NCBI GenBank assembly: GCA_963756975.1
Contig: CAVWPS010000001.1
Coordinates: forward strand, 868,001 to 932,000
Direction: 5' to 3'
Source: CAVRQM01 sp963756975
GTDB lineage: Bacteria > Pseudomonadota > Alphaproteobacteria > Acetobacterales > Acetobacteraceae
Length of the DNA stretch: 64,000 nucleotides
Of the stretch, positions 38,807 through 48,311 are shown in pieces (position 1 is the first letter of the stretch; the number at the start of each line of letters is the position of its first letter). Made by a program: the position numbers and the translations under genes. A model generated the notes under the pieces. The model saw only the letters and a program-made list of their open reading frames with translations, was not told the DNA's origin and did not search any database.

Positions 38807-39722
38807 TCAAGGGCTCAGCCGCGAGATCCATCCATGCGACGACCCGGGCGCCGCCTCCGCCCCCACGGTGATCGTCGCCGTCATCCCGGCCGCGAGAATC
38901 ACCCCGTCCGGCACGCTGTCGATATGGATCCGCACCGGGATCCGCTGCGCCAGCCGCACCCAGGTGAACACCGGGCTCACGCTCGCCAGCCCCAGCGTGC
39001 CCGGGTCCGTGTTCGGCGTGTTGATGCCGCGCGCCACGCTCTCGACATGCCCGCGCACCGGCTGCTTGAAACTCATCAGCGCCACCAGCGCCGGGTCGCC
39101 GACCCGAATGCCGGCCAGCTTGGTCTCCTCGAAATACCCGACGACCCTGAAACTATCGGTGTCCAGCAGCGCCATGTTGCGCGTGCCCTTGGTCGCGTAA
39201 TCGCCGACCCGCAGCAGCAGGTTCGTCACGTACCCGTTGACCGGTGACGTGACGTGCGTGCGCGCGAGGTCGATCCGCGCCTGATTGAGCTGCGCCACCG
39301 CGGTCGCGTACGCGCCGACCGCGACATCGGCCGTGCTTTGATAGGACTGCTTCTCCTCCTCCGACGTGGTCAGCGTCGTCAGCCGCGAGCGCCGTGCGGC
39401 TTCGCCCTGTCGCAGCCGCAGATCGGCTCCCCGGCTGCGCTCCGTGGCCTCGGCGGTGGCGACCGCGACCTCGTAATCCGTCGGGTCGATGTCGTACAGC
39501 GGGTCGCCGCGCCGGACGTTCTGGTTGTCCACGACATGCAGCGCGATCACGCGCCCGGATATCTCCGGCGCCAGATTGACGACATCCGCCTGCACCTGTC
39601 CGTCGCGCGTCCACGGCCCGGTCAGATAGTGGTTCCAGACGGCGATGCCCGCGAACACCGCGCCGGTCAGCACGATCGAGCGTCAGCGCGACGCGCAGCG
39701 ATCTGCGCGCGAGGTCGTACAT
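38807..39722 (-). pseudogene. HlyD-family membrane fusion protein (AaeA/EmrA-like), one frameshift
   Basis: About 304 residues when repaired. An N-terminal anchor, then TRDGQVQADVVNLAPEISG, the lipoyl half motif, a short coiled hairpin rich in Ala/Arg/Gln, the second half THVTSPVNGYVTNLLLRVGD, and a beta-barrel domain. This is the periplasmic adaptor of AaeAB-type aromatic-acid efflux. Near 39676 an extra G (sense CTC-G-ATC) splits the anchor LTL/IVLTGAVFAGIAVWNHYL. The ATG shares a base with the DUF1656 stop. It works with the FUSC pump encoded upstream in the same operon. Confidence 0.85.
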
Positions 39723-39916
39723 CAGAGCACCGCCACGAACAGGCCCAGAATGCACATGTACAACCCCGCTTCGGCCAGTGGCGGATTCCACACCCAGCGC
39801 ACGAAACCGGCGCGAACCAGCACCAGCCGCAGCGGCAGATACGCGACCAGCGCCGCCACCATGTACACGACAAGCGGCGAGAAGTAGACGCCCGCGATGT
39901 TCGCCTCACGCCACAT
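39722..39916 (-). CDS. DUF1656 small membrane protein (AaeX-like)
   Basis: A 64-residue protein with two hydrophobic helices. FSPLVVYMVAALVAYLPLR and a GLYMCILGLF end match DUF1656/AaeX, always found between a FUSC pump and its HlyD adaptor. Function unknown; probably a pump subunit. Overlaps the FUSC gene by 11 bases and the HlyD gene by one. Confidence 0.92.
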   Translation of the reverse strand: MWREANIAGVYFSPLVVYMVAALVAYLPLRLVLVRAGFVRWVWNPPLAEAGLYMCILGLFVAVL

Positions 39917-41765
39917 CGTCAGCCTTCAGAACGCCGTACGCGTGCAACGCCCGCCACTGCGACCGCAGCAGGATCGACGCGCCGTACAGGCCGGACACCG
40001 CCTCGCGCAACGCGGGATCGCCGACGTGTGCGAGGGTCGCGGCGGCGGCGGCCAGCGTGTCCGGCCGGGGCCGCCGCAGGCTCGCGCGCGCCGCCGTCAC
40101 CGCGTCGGACGGTGCCGCGCCCCTCAGGCCGGCATGCGCGCGCAGCAGCGCGATATCGAGCTCGCAGAACGCGTACATCCGGTGCAGCACGGCAAGCCGG
40201 GCCGGCGTCGCCCGCCCGAGCCACGCGCTCGCCTGCGCCAGCCGGTCCACTTCGAGGGACTGCACCTCGGTCTGCGCCATCGTCCCGCCGCGCGTCAGCG
40301 TGCGGCGAAGGTCGTGCTGCACGGCGATCACCAGCCGCATGAACCGCTGCCGCCTGGACACCGGCAGCAACAGCCGGAACGCCAGCACCATGAACAGCAC
40401 GGCCATCGCCTGCACGACCAGGTTGTTGAAGAACCCGGACAGGTCGAAGCTTTCGGTGTTCGCCGGCGCCAGCAGCAGGGTGAAATACAGCAGCAGCCCC
40501 GGCGCGATGCGGGCCAGCAACGGCAGCCGCACCATCAGCGCCAGCACGAAGCCCGCCGCGCCCACCACCAGCGCGAACGGCACGAACCCCGACACGCCCG
40601 GCAGCACCCAGTAGCCGATGACGCCGGCCAGCACCGCCGGGATCGGGATCGCGAGCGCCATGCTGGTCGCCGCCGCGGACGGGTTGGCCGCCATGCCCAG
40701 CAACGCGGTGAACGCCGCCTGCTGCACCAGCAACCCGGTGGCACCCGGCCAGCCGGCATAGATGCAGAACACCGCCCCGCAGCCGACCGCGATCACCGTC
40801 CGCAGCGTCGTCCGCGCCGCCGTCAGCAGATCGTAGTGCCGCCTCAGCCGCACCTTCCGGTGCGCGCGGCCGCCGACGATCAGATCGCGCATCCCGATCT
40901 CGGCCAGCTCGCGCTGCCGCGACAGGTCGTTCGTCCGCTCGGCGATGAAGATGTCCCGTGCCGCCGCGTCGCCGGTTTCGACATTCCGGTGCGCGAACGC
41001 CAGCGCCCGGCTCGCGGCCAGCGTCCCCAGGATCGCGGCGATGGAACTGCGCGCCCCGGCGCTCCGCGCGCGCCCGTCCGGCAGTTCGGTCGCGGCGTAG
41101 CTCGCCTCCGTCGTCATGCCCAGCGCCTTCGCCCCGATCGCGATGCAGGCCGCGTCGTCCGGCACCTCCCCGCCGGCCAGCACGCCCCGCGCCAGCGCGC
41201 CCACCGCCGTGACCTGCGCCCGCAACCCCGCGACCAGGCCGTCGAACGACCGGTCGGACGTGGACAGCCCGTTGACCACCGCCACCGCCACCACGCCGAT
41301 CAGGATGGCGGCCACCCGGTTCAGCGCCGTCAGCAGCGCCCCGGCCGGCGCGTCGATCCCGCCCAGCGCCACGATCCCGACCGTGTAGCCGGACAGCACC
41401 GCCCCGTACGACCGGAAGTCGCGCAGCAGCGAGGCGACGAACGTGCATGCCCCGAGCCACACCGTGAACGCGACCAGCAGCATCGCGCGATCCTGCGGCC
41501 ACAACGCCACGACCGCGACGCCCGCGACGCCCCCGACCACCGTGCCGAGCACCCGGTACAGCGCCTTGGACATCGCCATGCCGGCCGACGGCTGCGTCAC
41601 GATCGCCACGCAAAGACCGGCGCTGGACGCGGAGTCGAGCTGGATGAAAAAGGCCGTCGCATACGCCAGCAGCAGGGCGGCGGTGAACCGGCCCGCGAAG
41701 CCGACCGCGTCGGGCAGAAAGCCCGGCAAGGCAAGCAGCGGCGCGCGGGCGGAGGTGGCGGACAT
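39906..41765 (-). CDS. FUSC-family efflux pump (AaeB-like)
   Basis: A 619-residue inner-membrane protein with two blocks of about five to six spans separated by a large soluble domain. GLCVAIVTQPSAGMAMSKALYRVLGT is the first FUSC motif and the repeat AGWPGATGLLVQQAAFTALLG lies in the second block; VLFMVLAFRLLLPVSRRQRFMRL closes the membrane part. Family members export aromatic carboxylic acids or fusaric acid. The ATG is followed by a near-overlap with DUF1656. The control region is shared with the divergent cueR gene; whether copper affects it is unknown. Confidence 0.93.
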   Translation of the reverse strand: MSATSARAPLLALPGFLPDAVGFAGRFTAALLLAYATAFFIQLDSASSAGLCVAIVTQPSAGMAMSKALYRVLGTVVGGVAGVAVVALWPQDRAMLLVAFTVWLGACTFVASLLRDFRSYGAVLSGYTVGIVALGGIDAPAGALLTALNRVAAILIGVVAVAVVNGLSTSDRSFDGLVAGLRAQVTAVGALARGVLAGGEVPDDAACIAIGAKALGMTTEASYAATELPDGRARSAGARSSIAAILGTLAASRALAFAHRNVETGDAAARDIFIAERTNDLSRQRELAEIGMRDLIVGGRAHRKVRLRRHYDLLTAARTTLRTVIAVGCGAVFCIYAGWPGATGLLVQQAAFTALLGMAANPSAAATSMALAIPIPAVLAGVIGYWVLPGVSGFVPFALVVGAAGFVLALMVRLPLLARIAPGLLLYFTLLLAPANTESFDLSGFFNNLVVQAMAVLFMVLAFRLLLPVSRRQRFMRLVIAVQHDLRRTLTRGGTMAQTEVQSLEVDRLAQASAWLGRATPARLAVLHRMYAFCELDIALLRAHAGLRGAAPSDAVTAARASLRRPRPDTLAAAAATLAHVGDPALREAVSGLYGASILLRSQWRALHAYGVLKADDVA

Positions 41766-41809
41766 CGGGCCACCGTGCCTCGGACGGAAGGCCCGCCGCA
41801 ATGGCGCGC

Positions 41810-41840
41810 TTGACCTTCCAATGGTGGGAAGGTCCAAGAC
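41810..41840 (+). promoter_or_regulatory. CueR/MerR-type promoter and operator
   Basis: A -35 box TTGACC (41810-41815) overlaps the dyad GACCTTCC-AATGGTG-GGAAGGTC (41812-41834). This is almost the E. coli copA operator (ACCTTCC/GGAAGGT). A 19-base gap leads to a weak -10 (CAAGAC, 41835-41840), the long spacing that MerR regulators correct by twisting DNA. It lies about 30 bases before cueR. Confidence 0.8.
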
Positions 41841-41870
41841 GCCCCTCAGTGTTGAAACGTGAGGTTTGCG

Positions 41871-42341
41871 ATGCTGCAGACGCGATCCGGGCCAGCCGAC
41901 ACATCCCGCCCGCGCGCCGTCGGGTCCCGGGTGCCGCGAAGCGCGGGCGGCGCCAGCATCGGCCAAGCGGCGGCCGCGTCGGGCGTGTCGGCGAAGATGA
42001 TCCGCTACTACGAAGCCGTCGGTCTGGTCCGCCCCGCCGATCGCTCGGCCGCCAACTACCGCGCCTACGACGAGGCGGCGATCGTCACCCTGCGGTTCGT
42101 CGCCCGCGCCCGCGCCCTCGGCTTCTCGCTGGACGAGATCGCGCGGCTGCTTGCCCTTTGGCGGGAGCCGGGCCGCACCAGCGCGGACGTGAAGGCGCTG
42201 GCGCTCCGGCACGTCGCGGACCTCGACCGGCGGGTCGCCGCGATCCAGGCGATGCGAACCACGATCGTCCGGCTCGCCGAACAGTGTCACGGCGACGGGC
42301 ATCCGGATTGCGCGATCCTCGACGGGCTCGCCGGCGCATGA
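41871..42341 (+). CDS. cueR: Copper-responsive MerR-family regulator CueR-like
   Basis: A 156-residue regulator with a roughly 28-residue N-terminal extension. ASIGQAAAASGVSAKMIRYYEAVGLV is the MerR DNA-binding helix, the dimer helix follows, and Cys139 and Cys147 in QCHGDGHPDC are eight residues apart, as Cys112 and Cys120 in CueR, which bind Cu(I) in a linear site. A GAGG ribosome site six bases before the ATG supports the start over an upstream GTG. Its own promoter carries the operator. Followed by a permease (ATGA overlap) and a DUF305 protein: a copper cassette. Confidence 0.9.
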   Translation: MLQTRSGPADTSRPRAVGSRVPRSAGGASIGQAAAASGVSAKMIRYYEAVGLVRPADRSAANYRAYDEAAIVTLRFVARARALGFSLDEIARLLALWREPGRTSADVKALALRHVADLDRRVAAIQAMRTTIVRLAEQCHGDGHPDCAILDGLAGA

Positions 42342-43471
42342 GCGCGCTGTTCGGCCAGCTCGGGCACGCGTTGCTGATCGCGGCCGGCATGGCCTGGCAG
42401 GTCGGGTGGAGCCTGGTGCTGGGCTTCGCGATTTCCGGCCTGTTGCAGGCCGTGGTCTCGCAGCGGGCGATGACCGCCGCCCTCGGCCGCGCCGGGCTGC
42501 GGCAGATCGCGCTCGCGACCGTGGCGGGCGCGGCCAGTTCGAGCTGCTCGTACGCGTCGGCCGCCGTCGGGCGGACCCTGTTCAAGAAGGGCGCCGCTCT
42601 GATCCCGAGCCTCGCCTTCGTGTTCGCCTCGACCAATCTCGTGATCGAGCTCGGCATCGTTCTCTATCTGCTGATGGGCTGGCAGTTCATGGCCGGCGAG
42701 TGGATCGGCGGCGTGGTGCTGATCGCGATCCTGTCCGCGCTGGTGCGGCTCACCTATCCGCGCAACCTGGTCGAGGCGGCGCGCACCCATCCCGAACCGG
42801 GGCGCGGCCATGAACACCCGAGCGCCGAGCGGACAGGCACGATCGCGCAAAAACTCGCCCGGCGCGAAACCTGGGTCGCGGTGGCCCAGAACTTCGTCAT
42901 GGACTGGTCGATGCTGTGGAAGGACCTCGTCCTCGGCTTCCTGATCGCCGGGGCGCTTGCCGCGTTCGTCCCGGACGGCGTCTGGCAGACCCTGTTCGTG
43001 CGCGGCGCGAGCCCGTGGGTGCAGGTTCCGGCCAACGCGCTGCTCGGGCCGGTGGTCGCGGTGCTGTCGTTCGTCTGCTCGATCGGAAACGTCCCCATGG
43101 CCGCCGTGCTCTGGGGCGCCGGCGTCAGCTTCGGCGGGGTGCTCGCGTTCCTGTACGCGGACCTGATCGTCTTGCCGCTGCTGGATGTCTACCGCCGCTA
43201 CTACGGGTGGAAAATGGCCGCCTACATCGCGGCGACGTTCTACGCGACGATGGTCCTAGCCGGGATCGTCATGGATCTCGCGTTCAGCGCCGCCGGATGG
43301 ATCCCCGCGCGCCGGCCGGACATACGCGCCGCGATGACCCATTTCTCGTTCGACTACACGTTCTGGCTGAACCTCGCGTTCGGCGCGCTGGCGCTGGCGC
43401 TGTTCGTCTACGCCCGCCGCCAGCCCGTCCAGCAGGCCCATTGCGCCCACCACGGGCACGCGCACCACTAA
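42338..43471 (+). CDS. YraQ/DUF318-family permease
   Basis: A 377-residue membrane protein with about eight to nine spans in two halves. ALATVAGAASSSCSYASAAVGRTLFKKGA and LSFVCSIGNVPMAAVLWGAG are the paired family motifs, with a Cys in each. A His-rich loop (HPEPGRGHEHP) and tail (HCAHHGHAHH) look metal-binding. The family is linked to export of arsenicals or metals; ArsP is a relative. Here, coupled to cueR, copper or a copper complex is the reasonable substrate. It replaces the usual CopA P-type ATPase in the cassette. Confidence 0.87.
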   Translation: MSALFGQLGHALLIAAGMAWQVGWSLVLGFAISGLLQAVVSQRAMTAALGRAGLRQIALATVAGAASSSCSYASAAVGRTLFKKGAALIPSLAFVFASTNLVIELGIVLYLLMGWQFMAGEWIGGVVLIAILSALVRLTYPRNLVEAARTHPEPGRGHEHPSAERTGTIAQKLARRETWVAVAQNFVMDWSMLWKDLVLGFLIAGALAAFVPDGVWQTLFVRGASPWVQVPANALLGPVVAVLSFVCSIGNVPMAAVLWGAGVSFGGVLAFLYADLIVLPLLDVYRRYYGWKMAAYIAATFYATMVLAGIVMDLAFSAAGWIPARRPDIRAAMTHFSFDYTFWLNLAFGALALALFVYARRQPVQQAHCAHHGHAHH

Positions 43472-43485
43472 CGAAAGACCCAGTC

Positions 43486-43824
43486 ATGACCCTGCGCCCG
43501 AAACTGCCCCTCGCCATCGCGCTCGCCCTGACCGCGATCCCAGCATTGGCGCAAATGCCGATGGCGCCCGCCGATCAGGCGCTGATGGCGGGCATGGGGA
43601 CGATGAGCCAATCGATGGCGGCGGTGCCGATGACCGGCGACGCCGACCGGGACTTCGCCTCCATGATGACCCCGCACCATAAGGGCGCGATCGACATGGC
43701 GCGCGCCGAACTGGCCTACGGGCACGATCCGGCGATGCGCCGGCTGGCCACCGACATCGTCGCCGCCCAGGAGAAGGAAATCGCCGAGATGCGGAGCTGG
43801 CTGGCCGCGCACCCCGCGCGATAG
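43486..43824 (+). CDS. DUF305 family periplasmic copper-binding protein (CopM-like)
   Basis: A 112-residue exported protein, signal peptide ending ALAQ at residue 23. The mature part is a four-helix DUF305 domain with SMMTPHHKGAIDMARAEL at about 59-76 and many Met residues (MPMAPADQALMAGMGTMSQSM), typical copper ligands in CopM. It probably buffers copper in the periplasm for the permease encoded upstream. Its 3' end is three bases from the stop of the convergent outer-membrane factor gene. Confidence 0.88.
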   Translation: MTLRPKLPLAIALALTAIPALAQMPMAPADQALMAGMGTMSQSMAAVPMTGDADRDFASMMTPHHKGAIDMARAELAYGHDPAMRRLATDIVAAQEKEIAEMRSWLAAHPAR

Positions 43825-43827
43825 GTC

Positions 43828-45421
43828 CTACGGTTCGACCAGCGCCGCCGGGATCAGCGGAGCCGAAGCGGGCGGCGGGGCGTTGTCCGGATAGCTCGCC
43901 TCCCACCCGCCCCCGAGCGCCTTGTACAGCGCCACCAGATCGGTCGAGACCGTCGTCTGGGCCTGCAGTTGCTGCTGCTGCGTCGACAGCAACTGCCGCT
44001 CCGCGTTCAGCACGTCCAGGAACGTCACGATCCCCGACCGGTACTGGTCGTTCGCTAAGCCCACGGCCCGTTGGTTCTGCGCCACTGCGCGCAAAATCGC
44101 CTCCTGCTGCAACTGGTCGGCGGCGTAATTCGTCAGCGCGTTGTTCACGTCGTGCAGCGCGTTCAGCACCGCGCGCTGATAGCCGATCGCGGCCTCCTGC
44201 TCCTGGTCGCGCCGCAGTTCCAGCGTCCGCGTCAGCCGGCCGCCCTGGAAAATCGGCAGCGTGATCGACGGCCCGACCGAATACGTATCCGCACCGAGGC
44301 TGCCCAGATATTTGAACTGCGTCGCCTGGATCGCGATGCTGCCGGACAGCGTGACCCGCGGGAAGAAATCGGCCACCGCGACACCGACCGTCGCGGTCGC
44401 CGCATGCAGATTGGCCTCGGCCTGCCGGATGTCGGGACGCCGGCGCGTCAGCTCGCTCGGCAGCCCGACCGGGACCACGGGCGGCACCGGCGGGATCGGT
44501 GCCGTGGCCGCCAGTTCGGCGTCCATCGCGTCCGGCGGCTCGCCCAGCAACAGCGCGATCGCGTTCACCATCTGCGCGGCCTGGGCGCGCAGCGTCGGCA
44601 ACTGCGCCTCGGTGGCCGCGACCTGGGCGGCGGCGTTGGCCACGTCCAGTTCGGTGTTCAGGCCGGCGCTCGCCCGCTCCCGCGTCAGCTTCAGGCTGTC
44701 GCGCTCGGTGCCGAGGTTGCGCTCGACGACGGCCAGGTTCGCCTGCGCCCCGCGCAGCTGGATGTAGTCGCGCGCCACCTCGGCCAGCGCGGTCGTCAGC
44801 GTGTTGCGGCGATCCTCCTCCGACGCGGTCAGCTGCGCCTTCGACGCCTCGATGTTCCGGCGCACCCGGCCCCAGAGGTCGAGCTCGTACCAGGCGTCGA
44901 AGCCGGTACTGGTACAGATCGAACGGTGCCGTCAGCGAGGTGTTCGGGATGCCGCCCTGGACGCCGCCGAGCCCGTTCGACGCCGTGCCGGGCGATGCCC
45001 CCGCGCCGCCGCCGCCGAACAGCCCGATCACGCCGTGCTTGCTCTGCTGCTCGCGCGTGTAACTCGTGTTGCCGTTGATCTGCGGGAACGCGTCGGCGCG
45101 GGTGACGCCGAGCGACGCGCGGCTTTCGGACAGCCGGATCGTGGCGACCCGCACATCGAGGTTGCCGCCCGCCACCCGCTCGACCAGCCGGGTCAGGATC
45201 GGGTCGTGGAAATTGTTCCACCACGCGACGTCGACCGGCTCCGAGGCGGGGATGCTGTTCGACGCCGACACCGGGGCCAGCGGCTTCGGCGCGTTGAGGT
45301 AGCTGGTCGGCGCGTAATACGGCTGAGGCCGCTTGAAGTCCGGGCCGACCGTGCACGCCGTCAGTGCCGAACCGAGCAGCAACCAAAGGCCATACCGCAC
45401 GCGGAACCCCATCTCTGACAT
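43828..45421 (-). pseudogene. NodT/OprM-family outer-membrane efflux factor, one frameshift
   Basis: About 530 residues when repaired. A lipoprotein signal with lipobox LTAC (Cys23) then TVGPDFKRP starts the protein. ITLPIFQGGRL, GLNTELDVANAAAQVAATEAQL and YRSGIVTFLDVLNAERQLL are OMF repeats that build the channel. Near 44905 an extra base (sense TAC-C-GGC) shifts LYQY from GFDAWYELDLWGRVRR. It should be the exit duct for the FUSC/HlyD pump, whose genes continue on the same strand beyond the copper cassette. Confidence 0.86.
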
Positions 45422-45517
45422 CGCGGCAACCTACGGCGCTACGTTGCGCTGGCAACCCCCGCTGGCGCGTCACCGGCCGCGCGGGCAGTGTTCGGCCGCG
45501 AGAACGGAGGACTCACG

Positions 45518-46909
45518 ATGACCCAGATCACCGAGGCACTGGACACCGCCGAGGCGACCGCGCCTGACGCACAGGCGCGCTGGCTCGACTGGCTGCGCAT
45601 TCCCTCCGTCAGCGCGCAGCCGGCGCACGCGCCCGATTGCCGCCGCGCCGCCGAGTGGGCGCGCGACCGCCTGCTCGAACTCGGCTTCGAAGCCGATCTG
45701 CGGGAGATTCCGGGCCACCCGGTCGTGGTCGCCCACCACTCCGGACCCGGCACCGAGGGTCTCCCGCGCGTGCTCTATTACGGCCACTACGACGTGCAGC
45801 CGGCCGAGCCGCTCGACCTCTGGCATTCCGCCCCGTTCGAGCCGGCCGTGGTCGACGGCCCGCACGGCAAGCGCGTCGTCGCGCGCGGTGCGGTCGACGA
45901 CAAGGGCCAGGTCGCGATGTGGCTGGAGGCGTTCCGCGCCTGGCACCAGACCCACGGCACGATGCCGCTGCCGATCACGGTCGTGATCGAGGGCGAGGAG
46001 GAGGTCGGCAGCGCCAACCTCGAAGCCTTCCTGCGCGAATACGCCCCCGACCTGCGCGCCGACATCGCAATCGTCAGCGACACCGACATGTGGGACATCG
46101 ACACGCCCGCGCTCTGCACCAGCCTGCGCGGCCTCGTCTATATGCAGGTCGACCTGCTCGCCGCCTCGCGCGACCTCCATTCCGGCATGTTCGGCGGCTC
46201 GGCCCTCAACCCCATCAACGCGCTGACCGCCGTGCTCGGCCGCCTGCACGATGCGGACGGCCGCGTCGCCATCCCCGGCTTCTACGACGGGGTCCAAGAC
46301 GTGCCGGCCGCGCAGGCGGCGCAGTGGGCCGGCCTCGGCTTCGACGAGTCCGCATTTCTGGGCGACATCGGCCTGTCGGTCCCGGTCGGCGAAAAGGGAC
46401 GCGGCGGGCTGGAGCGGCTGTGGGCGCGCCCGACCTGCGACATCAACGGCATCTGGGGCGGCTACACCGGCGAGGGCAGCAAGACCGTGATCGCCGCCGA
46501 GGCGCACGCCAAAGTCTCGTTCCGGCTGGTGCCCGGCATGGACCCCGACCGGATCGCGCAGGGGTTCGAGGATTTCGTCCGTGCTCACGTGCCGGCCGAC
46601 GCGCGACTGACGTTCCACCGGTTCGGCAACTCACCCGGCATGCGCGTGCCGACCGACAGCCGCTTCGTGACCGCCGCCCGCACCGCGCTGGAAGCGGAAT
46701 ACGGCCGCCCGGCGGTGCTGGTCGGCGGCGGCGGGTCGATTCCGGTCGTCGAGGCGTTCAAGCGCATTCTCGGGCTCGACACGCTGATGATGGGATTCGG
46801 GCTGAACGACGACCGCATCCACTCGCCGAACGAGAAGTTCGAGGTCGCCTGCTTCCGCCACGGGCTGCGAAGCCACATCCGTCTGCTGGGCGCGCTCGCC
46901 GGCGCGTGA
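45518..46909 (+). CDS. M20-family dipeptidase
   Basis: A 463-residue zinc peptidase with a strong GGAGGA ribosome site. LYYGHYDVQPAEP (His90, Asp92), RGAVDDKGQ (Asp127 bridging both zincs), VIEGEEEVGS (base Glu160 and ligand Glu161) and IVSDTDMW are the dinuclear-site motifs of PepV/CNDP-type dipeptidases; LHSGMFGGSALNPINAL begins the dimerisation lid. It hydrolyses dipeptides in the cytoplasm. It overlaps the next gene as GTGA, though the functional link to a FetAB exporter is unclear. Confidence 0.93.
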   Translation: MTQITEALDTAEATAPDAQARWLDWLRIPSVSAQPAHAPDCRRAAEWARDRLLELGFEADLREIPGHPVVVAHHSGPGTEGLPRVLYYGHYDVQPAEPLDLWHSAPFEPAVVDGPHGKRVVARGAVDDKGQVAMWLEAFRAWHQTHGTMPLPITVVIEGEEEVGSANLEAFLREYAPDLRADIAIVSDTDMWDIDTPALCTSLRGLVYMQVDLLAASRDLHSGMFGGSALNPINALTAVLGRLHDADGRVAIPGFYDGVQDVPAAQAAQWAGLGFDESAFLGDIGLSVPVGEKGRGGLERLWARPTCDINGIWGGYTGEGSKTVIAAEAHAKVSFRLVPGMDPDRIAQGFEDFVRAHVPADARLTFHRFGNSPGMRVPTDSRFVTAARTALEAEYGRPAVLVGGGGSIPVVEAFKRILGLDTLMMGFGLNDDRIHSPNEKFEVACFRHGLRSHIRLLGALAGA

Positions 46910-47505
46910 CGCCGCGCCTGACCGTCGCGGGCCTGCATCACGCCTTCGCCGGCCCGTTCGACCTCTCGCTGGCGGCCGGCGACTGCCTCGCGGTCACCGG
47001 GCCGTCCGGCGCCGGCAAAAGCCTGCTGCTGCGCTCGATCGCCGACCTCGACCCGAACGAGGGCCAGGTCACGCTCGACGGCATCGACCGATCCGCCATG
47101 TCCGCACCGCGATGGCGCGCGAAAGTCGGTTACGCGCAGGCCGATGCCGGTTGGTGGAGCGAGACGGTGGCGGACCATTTCGCCGACCTCGACGCCGCAC
47201 GCGTTCTGGCGACCCGCCTCGCCCTCGCGCCGAAACTCCTCGACGGGGATGTCCGGACCCTCTCGACCGGCGAGAAGCAACGCCTCGCCCTGGTGAGAAC
47301 CTTGCTCGGCAACCCGCCCGTGCTGCTGCTCGACGAGCCGACCGGGCCGCTCGACCCGGACAGCACGGCGGCGGTCGAGGCGGTGCTGGCCGAACGCCTC
47401 GCCGCCGGCTGCGCGATGATCCTCGTCACCCACAGCGCCGAGCAGGCGGCGCGGCTCGCGACCGCCCGCGCCCGCATGGAAGCCGGCCGGCTGAATTTCG
47501 CGTGA
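46906..47505 (+). CDS. fetA: FetA/YbbL-type ABC transporter ATPase
   Basis: A 199-residue ATPase starting at GTG. GPSGAGKSL is Walker A, VGYAQADAGWW the Q-loop, TLSTGEKQRLALVRTLL the signature, VLLLDEPTGPLD Walker B and LVTHSAEQAARLA the switch His. The short length and the pairing with a DUF140-like permease identify the FetAB family, linked in E. coli to iron export and peroxide resistance. It overlaps both neighbours by four bases. Confidence 0.9.
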   Translation: MTPRLTVAGLHHAFAGPFDLSLAAGDCLAVTGPSGAGKSLLLRSIADLDPNEGQVTLDGIDRSAMSAPRWRAKVGYAQADAGWWSETVADHFADLDAARVLATRLALAPKLLDGDVRTLSTGEKQRLALVRTLLGNPPVLLLDEPTGPLDPDSTAAVEAVLAERLAAGCAMILVTHSAEQAARLATARARMEAGRLNFA

Positions 47506-48302
47506 ACCCGATCCAGCTCACGCCCGCCGACCTCGCCATCGCAGCACTGTTGGTGGTGGTCGACGGAATTCTGTCGGTCGCACTCCGGCTCGGCCTCGCC
47601 CGCCAGCTCGCCATCGCCGCCGCCCGGATGGTCGTGCAGCTGGTCCTGATCGGCTACCTGCTGCGGTTCGTCTTCGCGGTCGACGCGGCATGGCTCACGC
47701 TGCTGCTGGTCGCGGTGATGATCGCGATCGCCGCCCGGGAAGTCGCGGCACGGCCCAAACAGCGGCTGGTGCGCGGTGGCAACTGGGTCGCGGGCGGCAG
47801 TGCCGTGGCCCTCGCGACCGGCATCGCCAGCATATTGGCCCTGACCACGGCACTGCGCCCGCAACCCTGGTACGACCCCCGCTACGCGATCCCGCTCGCC
47901 GGCATCATCCTCGGCAACGCGCTCAGTGCCGCGAGCCTGTCGCTCGACGGCGTGCTGGACGGTGTGGTGCGCGAGCGGGCGGCGATCGAGGCCCGGCTAT
48001 GCCTCGGTGCGACCATCGGCGTCGCGATGGGCGGGCTGGTTCGCAGCTCGATCCGGCGCGGGCTGCTGCCGATCATCAACGCCATGTCCGCGTCCGGCAT
48101 CGTGACGTTGCCGGGGATCATGACCGGGCAGATCCTCGCCGGGCTCGATCCGCTGCAGGCGGTCAAATATCAAATCCTGCTGATGTTCCTGCTGTCCGGC
48201 GGCGCGGGCCTCGCCGCCGCCGTCACGGCACTGGTCGCGTCTCGCCTGCTGACCGACAATCGCCAGCGACTGCGGCTGGACCGGCTGCGGACCCGGCGGT
48301 AG
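47502..48302 (+). CDS. fetB: FetB/YbbM-type ABC transporter permease
   Basis: A 266-residue inner-membrane protein with about seven spans, GTG start. ARMVVQLVLIGYLLRFVF near the N-terminus, IPLAGIILGNALSAASLSLD in the middle and SGIVTLPGIMTGQILAGLDPLQAVKYQ near the end match UPF0014/FetB. It forms the export channel with FetA. Ten bases separate it from malate synthase, so it may run on into that gene. Confidence 0.92.
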   Translation: MNPIQLTPADLAIAALLVVVDGILSVALRLGLARQLAIAAARMVVQLVLIGYLLRFVFAVDAAWLTLLLVAVMIAIAAREVAARPKQRLVRGGNWVAGGSAVALATGIASILALTTALRPQPWYDPRYAIPLAGIILGNALSAASLSLDGVLDGVVRERAAIEARLCLGATIGVAMGGLVRSSIRRGLLPIINAMSASGIVTLPGIMTGQILAGLDPLQAVKYQILLMFLLSGGAGLAAAVTALVASRLLTDNRQRLRLDRLRTRR

Positions 48303-48311
48303 AGGCAGGCC

